Below are positions 1 through 9,000 of a stretch of DNA of 35,072 bases, in pieces. Source of the DNA: Bacteroidales bacterium (GTDB lineage: Bacteria > Bacteroidota > Bacteroidia > Bacteroidales > Muribaculaceae); the NCBI GenBank assembly GCA_004552725.1, contig SFNM01000024.1:1-35072 (forward strand). Direction: 5' to 3'. Under the pieces are notes generated by a model, which was not told the origin of the DNA, searched no databases, and saw only the letters and a list, made by a program, of their open reading frames with translations. The stretch's first letter is position 1. Every line of letters starts with the position of its first letter. The position numbers and the translations under genes are program-made.

Positions 1-117
1 GAAGTCGGCAAGGAGTTCAACGTCACGCGGGAACGCATCCGCCAGATTGAAGCGAAAGCGCTCCGCAAGCTCCGCCACCCCAGCCGTTCCAAACGCCTGA
101 AGGATTTTCTGAACTAA
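1..117 (+). CDS. rpoD: C-terminal end of an RpoD-type primary sigma factor (partial)
   Basis: Only the last 38 codons lie in the window. They encode sigma region 4.2, the helix-turn-helix that reads the -35 element: the stretch VTRERIRQIEAKALRKLRHP is its hallmark, followed by SRSKRLKDFLN and a TAA stop. From family knowledge, Bacteroidetes RpoD ends differently (TRERVRQIKEKAIKRLR, then SRSKLLKSYLG). This tail resembles proteobacterial or Lentisphaerae/Verrucomicrobia-type sigma factors instead. It sits directly before a frame that becomes Bacteroidales L1 and lies where nusG and rplK would be expected, so it probably belongs to another organism and was joined here artificially. The sigma-factor identity is secure; the foreign origin is inference. 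Confidence 0.88.
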   Translation, partial: EVGKEFNVTRERIRQIEAKALRKLRHPSRSKRLKDFLN

Positions 118-149
118 ACAGCATACATATACCGGCTCAGCCGAAAAAC

Positions 150-154
150 GGAGG
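150..154 (+). promoter_or_regulatory. Strong Shine-Dalgarno sequence (GGAGG)
   Basis: GGAGG lies 7 nt before the ATG at 162. The Bacteroidales genes downstream show no comparable motif, so this site both fixes the start at 162 and supports a non-Bacteroidetes origin for the first few hundred bases. Confidence 0.75.
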
Positions 155-161
155 AAAAAAC

Positions 162-1109
162 ATGAAAGTATCGGTTACTTCTTACAGCTACAGCCAGGCC
201 TACAGCGATCAGTTCACCATTTTTGACGCCATGGATCATGCAAAAGCGCACGGCGCCGACGGATTTGAGTTCGCCGGATTCGACGTGCCGGAAGGCATGA
301 CCAAAGAAGACGCTGAAATGGCTGCAGGCGAAGATTTGCAGGCGTATCGCGAAGAATTGGAAAGCCGGTCGAATGCGGCTCGCGAAGCTGCGGTTCCCCG
401 TTGTGCTACAGGCATCCGCGCTTCGGAACATTATGGCATTGACAACCAATGGACTCAAAAGCTGTATGACCTCCTTCGTGAATTAGACGATCAGAACGAA
501 GCTCTTCAGATCAAGATCACCAAATTTGATGCTTCGTTGGATATCGACGTGCGTCTCGGTGTAGACCCCCGCAAAGCGAACCAAATGGTGCGTGGCGTGG
601 TAACCCTTCCTAACGGCACTGGCAAAACTGTACGAGTACTTGTACTCTGCACTCCTGATGCTGAAGCAGCAGCAAAAGCAGCAGGCGCAGACTATGTAGG
701 TCTCGAAGAATATATCGAAAAAATCAAAGGCGGCTGGACCGATGTAGATGTGATCATCACACAACCCCAAATCATGGGTAAAATCGGTGCCCTCGGTCGT
801 ATCCTCGGCCCTCGCGGTTTGATGCCTAACCCCAAAAGCGGCACAGTGACCCCTGACGTTGCAAAAGCAGTAGAAGAAGTGAAGAAAGGTAAAATCGACT
901 TCAAAGTTGACAAAAACGGTATCATCCACTCTTCTATCGGTAAGGTTTCGTTCACCGCGCAACAAATGGTTGAGAACGCTCGCGAGTTTATCAACACCTT
1001 GATTAAACTGAAACCTGCCACTGCAAAGGGCACTTATATCAAGAGCATTTATCTTTCATCGACCATGAGCCCCGGTGTTAAAGTCGATCCCAAGTCGGTT
1101 GAAGCTTAA
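162..1109 (+). CDS. rplA: Composite frame: isomerase-like N-terminus joined to ribosomal protein L1
   Basis: The single 315-aa frame has three parts. Residues 1 to about 65 (MKVSVTSYSY..., GADGFEFAGF, VPEGMT) look like the first strands of a xylose-isomerase-type TIM-barrel sugar-phosphate isomerase/epimerase. Residues about 66-118 are not recognised. From residue 119 (nt 516) the protein is clear large-subunit protein L1, beginning at TKFDASLDIDVRLG and including GPRGLMPNPKSGT and the C-terminal KGTYIKSIYLSSTMSPG. L1 binds 23S rRNA at the exit-site stalk and can repress its own mRNA. Normal L1 has about 35 residues before TKFDAS, and these are missing here. rplJ follows after 20 nt, as expected for the L1-L10-L7/L12-RpoB-RpoC cluster. 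A natural isomerase-L1 fusion is very unlikely; an assembly or amplification chimera is the simplest reading. Only 516-1109 should be treated as rplA. Confidence 0.8.
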   Translation: MKVSVTSYSYSQAYSDQFTIFDAMDHAKAHGADGFEFAGFDVPEGMTKEDAEMAAGEDLQAYREELESRSNAAREAAVPRCATGIRASEHYGIDNQWTQKLYDLLRELDDQNEALQIKITKFDASLDIDVRLGVDPRKANQMVRGVVTLPNGTGKTVRVLVLCTPDAEAAAKAAGADYVGLEEYIEKIKGGWTDVDVIITQPQIMGKIGALGRILGPRGLMPNPKSGTVTPDVAKAVEEVKKGKIDFKVDKNGIIHSSIGKVSFTAQQMVENAREFINTLIKLKPATAKGTYIKSIYLSSTMSPGVKVDPKSVEA

Positions 1110-1129
1110 TCTTTAAACAACGAACAGCA

Positions 1130-1651
1130 ATGAAAAAGGAAGATAAAGCCCTGGTTATCGCTAATATAGCCGAAACCATCAAATCCTATGCCGGCTTCTA
1201 CTTGGTAGAGACAGCCGGATTGGACGCAGAAAAGACAAGCGCCCTCCGTCGCGAATGTTTCAAGAGCGACATCAAACTGTTGGTCGTAAAGAATACTTTG
1301 CTTCACAAGGCCCTCGAATCCTTGGATGCTGACTTCTCGGAATTGTATCCCACATTGAAAGGTAGCACTTCGCTGATGTGCACCAACGTGGGCAACGCAC
1401 CTGCGAAACTTCTGAAGAAATTCATCGGCAAGGACGACACCCTCCCCGCTCTCAAGGCTGCATACGTAGAAGAAACCGTGTATGTTGGTGCTAACCAACT
1501 CGAAGCGTTGTCGCAAATCAAGAGCAAGAACGAACTCATCGCCGACGTTGTGGCCTTGCTGCAATCGCCCGCCAAGAATGTTATTTCTGCTCTTCAATCC
1601 GGTGGCAACAAACTTCACGGCATCCTCGAGACTCTTTCAAACAAAGAATAA
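1130..1651 (+). CDS. rplJ: 50S ribosomal protein L10
   Basis: This 173-aa protein is L10, the base of the ribosomal stalk that carries the L7/L12 dimers next to the GTPase centre. Visible family features are the N-terminal MKKEDKALVIANIAETIKSY start, the LVVKNTLLHKAL segment of the RNA-binding globular domain, and the long C-terminal helix (LLQSPAKNVISALQSGGNKL) that docks L12. Length is normal. It lies 20 nt after L1 and 41 nt before rplL on the same strand, so the genes are almost certainly co-transcribed. No Shine-Dalgarno is visible before the ATG, which is usual for Bacteroidetes. Confidence 0.95.
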   Translation: MKKEDKALVIANIAETIKSYAGFYLVETAGLDAEKTSALRRECFKSDIKLLVVKNTLLHKALESLDADFSELYPTLKGSTSLMCTNVGNAPAKLLKKFIGKDDTLPALKAAYVEETVYVGANQLEALSQIKSKNELIADVVALLQSPAKNVISALQSGGNKLHGILETLSNKE

Positions 1652-1692
1652 AACCATCCAACAAGATTATAAACAAATAAAAATATACTAAA

Positions 1693-2067
1693 ATGGCAGA
1701 TATTAAAGCTTTTGCTGAACAACTCGTTAACCTCACCGTAAAGGAAGTAAACGAACTCGCTCAAATCCTCAAAGAAGAATACGGCATCGAACCCGCCGCT
1801 GCTGCTGTAGCCGTTGCCGCCGCTCCCGGTGCAGGCGCAGCTGCCGCAGAAGAAAAAACCTCTTTCGACGTAGTGCTCAAGAGCGCAGGCGCTAACAAGC
1901 TCCAAGTCGTTAAGAAAGTGAAAGACGTTGCCGGTCTTGGCTTGAAAGAAGCTAAAGAACTCGTTGACGGTGCTCCCAGCGTAGTAAAAGAAGGCGCAAC
2001 TAAAGAAGAGGCTGAAGCTCTGAAGAAAGAGCTCGAAGAAGCCGGCGCTGAAGTTGAACTTAAATAA
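1693..2067 (+). CDS. rplL: 50S ribosomal protein L7/L12
   Basis: This 124-aa acidic protein is L7/L12, the multicopy stalk protein that recruits and activates translational GTPases. It shows the standard architecture: an N-terminal dimerisation/L10-binding region (residues 1-35), an Ala/Gly-rich flexible hinge (about 36-52), and the compact C-terminal domain with KTSFDVVL, KLQVVKKVKDVAGLGLKEAK and LVDGAP. The AT-rich leader of 41 nt after rplJ contains no obvious hairpin. High expression is expected. The 184-nt gap to rpoB holds two strong hairpins that could separate ribosomal-protein from polymerase expression. Confidence 0.96.
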   Translation: MADIKAFAEQLVNLTVKEVNELAQILKEEYGIEPAAAAVAVAAAPGAGAAAAEEKTSFDVVLKSAGANKLQVVKKVKDVAGLGLKEAKELVDGAPSVVKEGATKEEAEALKKELEEAGAEVELK

Positions 2068-2089
2068 TACGCCTGACTATCAGGTAAAT

Positions 2090-2126
2090 GGGTTAAGAAA
2101 ACCCCGTGAAGGGGTATTCTTAGCCC
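2090..2126 (+). terminator. Hairpin in the rplL-rpoB gap, possible attenuator or processing site
   Basis: GGGTTAAGAA at 2090 pairs with TTCTTAGCCC ending at 2126 (one G-U pair). An A-A mismatch is followed by an inner ACCCC/GGGGT stem around a GTGA-type loop. No U-tract follows, so it is more likely an attenuator, pause or RNase-processing structure than a full terminator. A smaller stem, CCTGA/TCAGG, lies just upstream at 2072-2084. The role is inferred from the position, which matches the E. coli rplL-rpoB attenuator and RNase III region. Confidence 0.6.
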
Positions 2127-2138
2127 TATTGTGTTGTA

Positions 2139-2177
2139 ACGTAAGTTCCGTGGGTTAAGCCCCAACGGAACATACGT
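2139..2177 (+). promoter_or_regulatory. Second large hairpin in the rplL-rpoB gap
   Basis: ACGTA at 2139 pairs with TACGT at 2173-2177, and GTTCCGT pairs with ACGGAAC inside it. An inner GGG/CCC stem closes a TTAAG loop. The RNA would form a long, nearly continuous stem immediately downstream of the hairpin at 2090-2126. No U-tract follows. Both hairpins share the loop-side string GGGTTAAG, so alternative pairing between them is possible. Confidence 0.55.
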
Positions 2178-2251
2178 TCGGCTCAATACCTCTCCCTCCC
2201 TCTTATTCCCCTCTCCTTTAACCCTTCTCAACCTTCAAACTCAATTCATAG

Positions 2252-5200
2252 ATGTCAGTCACCACTGCTAAACCACGCATAAATTTTGCTACGGTAAAGA
2301 ACCCGCTTCCTTACCCTGACTTCCTTGAAGTGCAGCTCAAGTCATTCCACGACTTCCTTCAGCTCGACACTCCACCGGAAAAACGCAACAATGAAGGTCT
2401 TTACAAGGTCTTTGCCGAAAACTTTCCTATAGCCGACACTCGCAACAATTTCGTGCTCGAGTTTCTGGACTACTACATCGACCCGCCCCGTTATACTATC
2501 GAGGAGTGTCTCGAACGCGGCCTGACATATTCGGTGCCCCTAAAGGCTAAACTGAAACTTTACTGCACCGACCCTGATCACGAAGATTTCGCTACCGAAA
2601 TTCAGGACGTGTATCTGGGCCCGATTCCTTATATGACCGAGAAGGGTACATTCGTAATCAACGGCGCCGAGCGTGTCGTTGTATCCCAACTCCACCGCTC
2701 TCCCGGCGTGTTCTTTGGTCAAAGCACCCACGCCAACGGTACGAAACTCTATTCTGCCCGCATCATCCCCTTCCGCGGCTCCTGGATTGAGTTCGCTACC
2801 GATATTAATAACGTGATGTATGCTTACATCGACCGTAAGAAGAAATTGCCCGTTACCACCCTGTTGCGTGCTATCGGTCTTGAAAGCGATAAAGACATCA
2901 TCGAAATCTTCGGTATGGCCGAAGAAGTCGAAGTAACTGAAGAAAATCTTCGCAATGCCATCGGCCGTAAACTTGCTGCCCGTGTGCTGAAAACATGGTT
3001 TGAAGACTATGCCGATGCCGACACCGGTGAAGTAGTTTCTATCGAGCGCAATGAAGTGGTAATCGACCGCGAAACCGTGCTCGAAGAAGACCTCATCGAC
3101 CGTATTCTCGAAAGTGGTGTTAAAAACATCCTCCTTCACACCGAAGATGCCGCTACTTCCGACTACTCCATCATCATCAACACCCTCCAACGCGACCAAA
3201 CCAACTCGGAAAAAGAGGCCGTTCAATATATCTATCGCCAATTGCGCAACGCGGAGCCGCCAGACGACGCTTCCGCTCGCGAGGTAATCCAAAACCTCTT
3301 CTTCTCCGAAAAACGCTATGACCTGGGCGAAGTAGGACGCTATCGCATCGACAAAAAACTCGGCCTCGATATCCCGATGGAAGTGAAAGTCCTCACTCGC
3401 GAAGACATCATCAGCATCATCAAATACCTCATCGAACTCATCAATTCCAAAGCCGATGTAGACGATATCGACCACCTCAGCAACCGTCGCGTGCGCACTG
3501 TGGGCGAACAACTCTACAACCAATTCGGCGTGGGTCTCAACCGTATGGCTCGCACCATTCGCGAAAAGATGAATGTGCGCGACAGCGAGGTATTTACCCC
3601 CATCGACCTTATCAACGCTAAGACAATCTCCAGCGTTATCAATACATTCTTCGGCACCAGCGCCCTTTCCCAATTTATGGACCAAACCAACCCGCTGGCC
3701 GAAATCACTCACAAACGTCGTATGTCGGCCCTTGGCCCCGGCGGTCTTTCGCGTGAGCGCGCCGGCTTCGAAGTGCGCGACGTACACTACACTCACTACG
3801 GTCGTCTCTGCCCGATTGAAACCCCTGAAGGTCCTAACATCGGTTTGATTTCGTCGTTGTGCGTGTATGCCAAAATCAACGACCTCGGCTTCATCGAAAC
3901 TCCTTACCGCGTTGTAAAAGATGCAAAAGTAAATCTCAACAACAACGAAGTAGTTTACCTCACCGCCGAAAACGAAGAAGGCAAAATCATAGCCCAAGGT
4001 AACGCTCCGCTTAACCCCGACGGCACATTCATTCGCGACCGCGTAAAAGCGCGTCTCGACGCCGACTTCCCTGTAGTTGCTCCCGGTGAAGTAGAACTGA
4101 TGGACGTGGCTCCGCAGCAGATTGCCTCAATCGCCGCTTCGCTCATCCCCTTCCTCGAACACGACGACGCCAACCGTGCGCTGATGGGTTCTAACATGAT
4201 GCGCCAAGCCGTGCCTTTGATGCGCTCCGAAGCCCCCATCGTCGGTACCGGCATCGAGGCTCAACTCGCTCGCGACTCTCGCACTCAAATTATGGCAGAA
4301 GGCGCCGGCGTAATCGAATTTGTCGACTCTACCGTGATTCGTATCCGCTACGACCGCACAGAAGAAGACGAATTTGTAGCGTTCGACAGCCCTGTCAAAG
4401 AGTACATCATCCCCAAATGGCGTAAGACCAACCAAAGTATGACCATCGACCTCCGTCCTATCTGCGATGCAGGTCAACGTGTGGAAAAAGGTGATATTCT
4501 CACCGAAGGTTATGCTACCGAAGCCGGTGAATTGGCCCTCGGACGCAACCTCAAAGTGGCATTCATGCCTTGGAAAGGTTACAACTATGAGGACGCTATC
4601 GTGCTCAACGAACGCGTAGTGCGCGACGACCTCCTCACTTCAGTCCACGTAGATGAATACTCGCTCGAAGTGCGCGAAACCAAACGCGGCCTCGAGGAAC
4701 TCACTTCCGATATCCCCAACGTGAGCGAAGACGCCACTAAAGACCTCGACGAGCGCGGCATCATCCGCATCGGCGCTCACGTGGTACCCGGCGACATTAT
4801 GATTGGTAAAATCACCCCGAAAGGCGAATCCGATCCCACTCCCGAAGAGAAACTCCTCCGCGCCATCTTCGGCGACAAGGCCGGCGACGTCAAAGACGCT
4901 TCGCTCAAAGCATCTCCCTCGCTCAAGGGTGTGGTTATCGGCACCAACCTCTTCTCGCGTGCCGAGAAGAAAGGTCGCGGTAAAGCCGCCAACGCCATGT
5001 TGCCCAAACTCGACGAAGAATACGAAGCAAAACAAACCGAATTGCGCAACCTCTTGGTCGAAAAACTGCTCACTCTCACCAACGGCAAGAACTCCGCGGG
5101 TGTCAAAGACTTCCTCGGCAGCGAAATCATTCCCAAGAATACCAAATTCACTGCTGAAGTGCTCCGCGACATCAACTACGATACCGTAAACCTCTCGAAG

Positions 5201-6064
5201 TGGACCGCTGATGCGCACAAGAACGACCTCATCCGTCGTTGCATCGTGAACTACTTGCGCAAATCCAAGGAAATCGACGCCGAATTGCGCCGTCGCAAGT
5301 TCGACCTCAGCATCGGCGACGAACTTCCCTCCGGCATCATGAAGATTGCCAAGGTTTACATCGCCAAAAAGCGTAAAATCGGCGTAGGTGATAAGATGGC
5401 AGGTCGCCACGGTAACAAAGGTATCGTATCGCGCATCGTGCGTCAAGAAGATATGCCCTTCTTGGCTGATGGTACCCCGGTTGACATCTGTCTTAACCCT
5501 CTGGGCGTGCCTTCGCGTATGAACCTCGGTCAGATTTTCGAGACCGTGCTCGGTTGGGCCGGCCGCGAACTCGGCGAAAAATTCGCCACACCTATCTTCG
5601 ATGGTGCCACCTTGGACGACCTCAACGAATGGACCGACAAAGCCGGCCTGCCGCGCTACGGTAAGACCTACCTCTACGATGGCGGCACCGGTGTACGTTT
5701 CGACCAACCCGCTACCGTAGGTGTGATTTACATGCTGAAACTCGGCCACATGGTTGAAGATAAGATGCACGCCCGTAGCATCGGCCCGTACTCGCTCATC
5801 ACCCAGCAACCGCTCGGTGGTAAAGCACAATTCGGTGGCCAACGCTTCGGTGAAATGGAAGTTTGGGCGCTGGAAGCATTCGGCGCATCTCACATCCTGC
5901 AGGAAATCCTCACTATCAAGTCCGACGACGTCAACGGCCGCTCCAAAGCCTACGAAGCCATCGTCAAAGGCGACAATATGCCCACTCCCGGTATCCCCGA
6001 ATCGCTCAACGTTCTACTGCACGAACTTCGCGGCTTAGGCCTGAGCATCTCTCTCGAAAACTAA
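2252..6064 (+). CDS. rpoB: DNA-directed RNA polymerase beta subunit
   Basis: The 1270-aa protein is the beta subunit of RNA polymerase, which with beta-prime forms the catalytic cleft. Length matches Bacteroidetes RpoB. Recognisable blocks include the rifampicin-binding region (LSQFMDQTNPLAEITHKRRMSALGPGGL, nt about 3660-3750), the ETPEGPNIGLISSL block, the KGYNYEDAI block, GDKMAGRHGNKG near nt 5390-5420, and the C-terminal anchor MHARSIGPYS, QQPLGGKAQFGGQRFGEMEVWALE. At the main rifampicin-resistance positions (E. coli Q513, D516, H526, S531) the residues are the sensitive type. rpoC follows after 24 nt, so the two are co-transcribed. The start at 2252 has no Shine-Dalgarno but gives the standard N-terminus. 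Confidence 0.98.
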   Translation: MSVTTAKPRINFATVKNPLPYPDFLEVQLKSFHDFLQLDTPPEKRNNEGLYKVFAENFPIADTRNNFVLEFLDYYIDPPRYTIEECLERGLTYSVPLKAKLKLYCTDPDHEDFATEIQDVYLGPIPYMTEKGTFVINGAERVVVSQLHRSPGVFFGQSTHANGTKLYSARIIPFRGSWIEFATDINNVMYAYIDRKKKLPVTTLLRAIGLESDKDIIEIFGMAEEVEVTEENLRNAIGRKLAARVLKTWFEDYADADTGEVVSIERNEVVIDRETVLEEDLIDRILESGVKNILLHTEDAATSDYSIIINTLQRDQTNSEKEAVQYIYRQLRNAEPPDDASAREVIQNLFFSEKRYDLGEVGRYRIDKKLGLDIPMEVKVLTREDIISIIKYLIELINSKADVDDIDHLSNRRVRTVGEQLYNQFGVGLNRMARTIREKMNVRDSEVFTPIDLINAKTISSVINTFFGTSALSQFMDQTNPLAEITHKRRMSALGPGGLSRERAGFEVRDVHYTHYGRLCPIETPEGPNIGLISSLCVYAKINDLGFIETPYRVVKDAKVNLNNNEVVYLTAENEEGKIIAQGNAPLNPDGTFIRDRVKARLDADFPVVAPGEVELMDVAPQQIASIAASLIPFLEHDDANRALMGSNMMRQAVPLMRSEAPIVGTGIEAQLARDSRTQIMAEGAGVIEFVDSTVIRIRYDRTEEDEFVAFDSPVKEYIIPKWRKTNQSMTIDLRPICDAGQRVEKGDILTEGYATEAGELALGRNLKVAFMPWKGYNYEDAIVLNERVVRDDLLTSVHVDEYSLEVRETKRGLEELTSDIPNVSEDATKDLDERGIIRIGAHVVPGDIMIGKITPKGESDPTPEEKLLRAIFGDKAGDVKDASLKASPSLKGVVIGTNLFSRAEKKGRGKAANAMLPKLDEEYEAKQTELRNLLVEKLLTLTNGKNSAGVKDFLGSEIIPKNTKFTAEVLRDINYDTVNLSKWTADAHKNDLIRRCIVNYLRKSKEIDAELRRRKFDLSIGDELPSGIMKIAKVYIAKKRKIGVGDKMAGRHGNKGIVSRIVRQEDMPFLADGTPVDICLNPLGVPSRMNLGQIFETVLGWAGRELGEKFATPIFDGATLDDLNEWTDKAGLPRYGKTYLYDGGTGVRFDQPATVGVIYMLKLGHMVEDKMHARSIGPYSLITQQPLGGKAQFGGQRFGEMEVWALEAFGASHILQEILTIKSDDVNGRSKAYEAIVKGDNMPTPGIPESLNVLLHELRGLGLSISLEN

Positions 6065-6088
6065 TAACGATTTATCTGCACTCATCAT

Positions 6089-9000
6089 ATGGCCTTTAAA
6101 AGAGACAATAAAAGCAAAAACGTCTTCTCCAAAATCACCATCGGACTCGCATCCCCGGAATCGATTTTGGAAATGTCGAGCGGCGAAGTGCTCAAGCCCG
6201 AAACCATCAACTATCGCACTTACAAACCCGAGCGCGACGGCCTCTTCTGCGAACGTATTTTCGGCCCGGTAAAAGACTACGAATGTCACTGCGGTAAGTA
6301 CAAACGCATCCGCTACAAAGGCATCGTCTGCGACCGTTGCGGCGTAGAAGTCACAGAAAAGAAAGTGCGCCGCGAACGTATGGGTCACATCAAACTCGTG
6401 GTGCCCGTTGCTCACATCTGGTACTTCCGTTCTCTGCCCAACAAGATCGGCTATCTGCTCGGTCTGCCCTCGAAAAAACTCGACTCCGTAATCTATTACG
6501 AACGTTATATCGTAATCCAACCCGGTGTGGCCGAAGGCGTTGAACGCCTAGACCTCCTCACCGAGGAAGAATACTTCGACATCGTAGACAATCTGCCTGC
6601 CGGCAATTCCGCCCTCGAAAACGATAACCCCGATAAGTTCATCGCCAAAATGGGCGCCGAAGCCATCTACGACCTGCTCAAAGACCTCGACCTCGACGCG
6701 CTCTCTTACGAACTGCGTCACCAGGCCGATACCGACGGCTCTCAACAACGTAAAACAGAGGCTCTCAAACGCCTCCACGTGGTTGAATCCTTCCGCGCTT
6801 CTCGCAATCGCAACAAGCCCGAATGGATGATTCTTGAAGCCGTGCCCGTTATTCCGCCTGAACTTCGTCCGTTGGTACCCCTCGATGGCGGCCGCTTCGC
6901 AACCTCCGACCTCAACGACCTCTATCGTCGCGTAATCATTCGCAACAACCGCCTCAAACGCTTGATGGAAATCAAAGCGCCTGAAGTGATTTTGCGCAAT
7001 GAAAAACGTATGCTTCAAGAAGCCGTCGACTCGCTGCTGGATAACTCCCGCAAGTCATCAGCAGTGAAGAGCGATGCCAACCGCCCCCTCAAGTCGCTCT
7101 CCGACTCGCTCAAGGGTAAGCAAGGTCGCTTCCGTCAAAACCTCCTCGGTAAACGTGTCGACTACTCCGCTCGTTCGGTTATCGTTGTAGGTCCCGAACT
7201 CAAGATGCACGAATGTGGTCTGCCCAAATATATGGCTGCCGAACTTTACAAGCCCTTCGTTATCCGCAAACTCATCGAACGCGGTATCGTTAAGACCGTA
7301 AAGAGCGCCAAGAAAATCGTTGACCGCAAGGAACCCGTAGTATGGGACATCCTCGAAAACGTGATGAAGGGTCACCCCGTATTGCTCAACCGTGCTCCGA
7401 CACTTCACCGTCTCGGTATTCAAGCCTTCCAGCCCAAGATGATTGAAGGTAAAGCTATCCAACTTCACCCCCTGGCTTGTACCGCATTCAACGCCGACTT
7501 CGACGGTGACCAAATGGCTGTGCACCTTCCCCTTGGCAACGAAGCCGTATTGGAGGCCCAACTGCTGATGCTCGGCTCGCACAATATTCTTAACCCCGCA
7601 AATGGTGCGCCTATCACCGTGCCCTCGCAGGACATGGTTCTCGGCCTCTATTATATCACCAAACTTCGCAAAGGCGACAAGGGCGAAGGCTCCGTGTTCT
7701 ACGGCCCCGAAGAAGCCGAAATCGCATACAACGAAGGTAAAGTCACCCTCCACGCACCCGTCACAGTGATGGTAGATGACATCGACGCAGATGGCAACCC
7801 CATTCGCCACTTGGTGAAAGACACCTCTGTAGGTCGTGTGTTGGTAAACCAATACGTGCCCGCAGAAATCGGCTACGTCAACACTATCCTCTCGAAGAAG
7901 TCCCTGCGCGACATCATCTCGCGCGTAATCAAGCGCTGCGGTATTCCTCGTTCCGCTCAATTCCTCGATGACATCAAGAACCTCGGTTATCGCATGGCAT
8001 TCGAAGGCGGCCTTTCGTTCAACCTCGGCGACGTAATCATCCCCGAAGAAAAGAAAGAAATCGTGGACGAAGGTTATCGTCAAGTGCAAGAAGTGGCCGA
8101 CAACTACGCAATGGGCTTCATCACCAATACCGAACGCTACAACCAAATCATTGATATTTGGACACACGTCAACTCGCGCCTTACCGAAATCCTCATGAAG
8201 CAAATGGCCGAAGCCAACCAAGGTTTCAATGCCGTTTACATGATGCTTGACTCCGGTGCCCGTGGTTCTAAAGACCAAATCCGTCAGTTGGCCGGTATGC
8301 GTGGCCTTATGGCAAAACCGCAAAAAGCCGGTGCTGAAGGCGGCCAAATCATCGAAAACCCGATTTTGGCAAACTTTAAAGAAGGCCTTTCGGTGTTGGA
8401 ATACTTCATCTCAACCCACGGTGCTCGTAAAGGTTTGGCCGATACCGCGTTGAAAACCGCCGACGCCGGTTACCTCACTCGCCGTTTGGTCGACGTGGCC
8501 CACGACGTTATCATCACCGAAGAGGACTGCGGCACACTCCGTGGCCTTATCTGTCGCGAAATCAAGAACAACGACGAAGTGGTCGCTTCCCTGGGCGAAC
8601 GCATCCTCGGCCGTGTATCCGTGCACGATATTATCGACCCGCGCAACGGTGAAGTTATCGTAGCCGCCGGCGAAGAAATCAACGACGCTGCTGCAGAACT
8701 CATCGACGCATCTCCCATTGAGTCGGTTGAAATCCGCTCCGTACTCACTTGCGAATGTAAGAAAGGCGTGTGCGCCAAGTGCTATGGTCGCGACCTCTCC
8801 AAGAGCCGCCTGGTACAGAAAGGCGAAGCCGTGGGCGTTATCGCAGCGCAATCCATCGGTGAACCGGGTACTCAGCTTACCCTTCGTACATTCCACGTCG
8901 GTGGTGTGGCTTCGAACGTGGCCGCTATCTCGAGCTTGAAATCTCGCTACGAAGGTCGCCTCGAAATCGACGAACTCCGTACCGTCGAGACCACCGAAGT

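Noticed and set aside
162..1109. A genuine isomerase-L1 fusion protein
   Set aside because: L1 has lost part of its RNA-binding N-terminus, rplK and nusG are missing, and the upstream sigma tail is from another phylum, so a chimera explains all facts better.
3655..3760. Possible rifampicin-resistance substitutions in rpoB
   Set aside because: Residues equivalent to Q513, D516, H526 and S531 are the sensitive type.
2540..3997. Long antisense open frames in rpoB, also at 4640-5893 (485 and 417 aa)
   Set aside because: They lie opposite a fully conserved gene, have no family features, and arise from GC-biased third positions of the sense strand.
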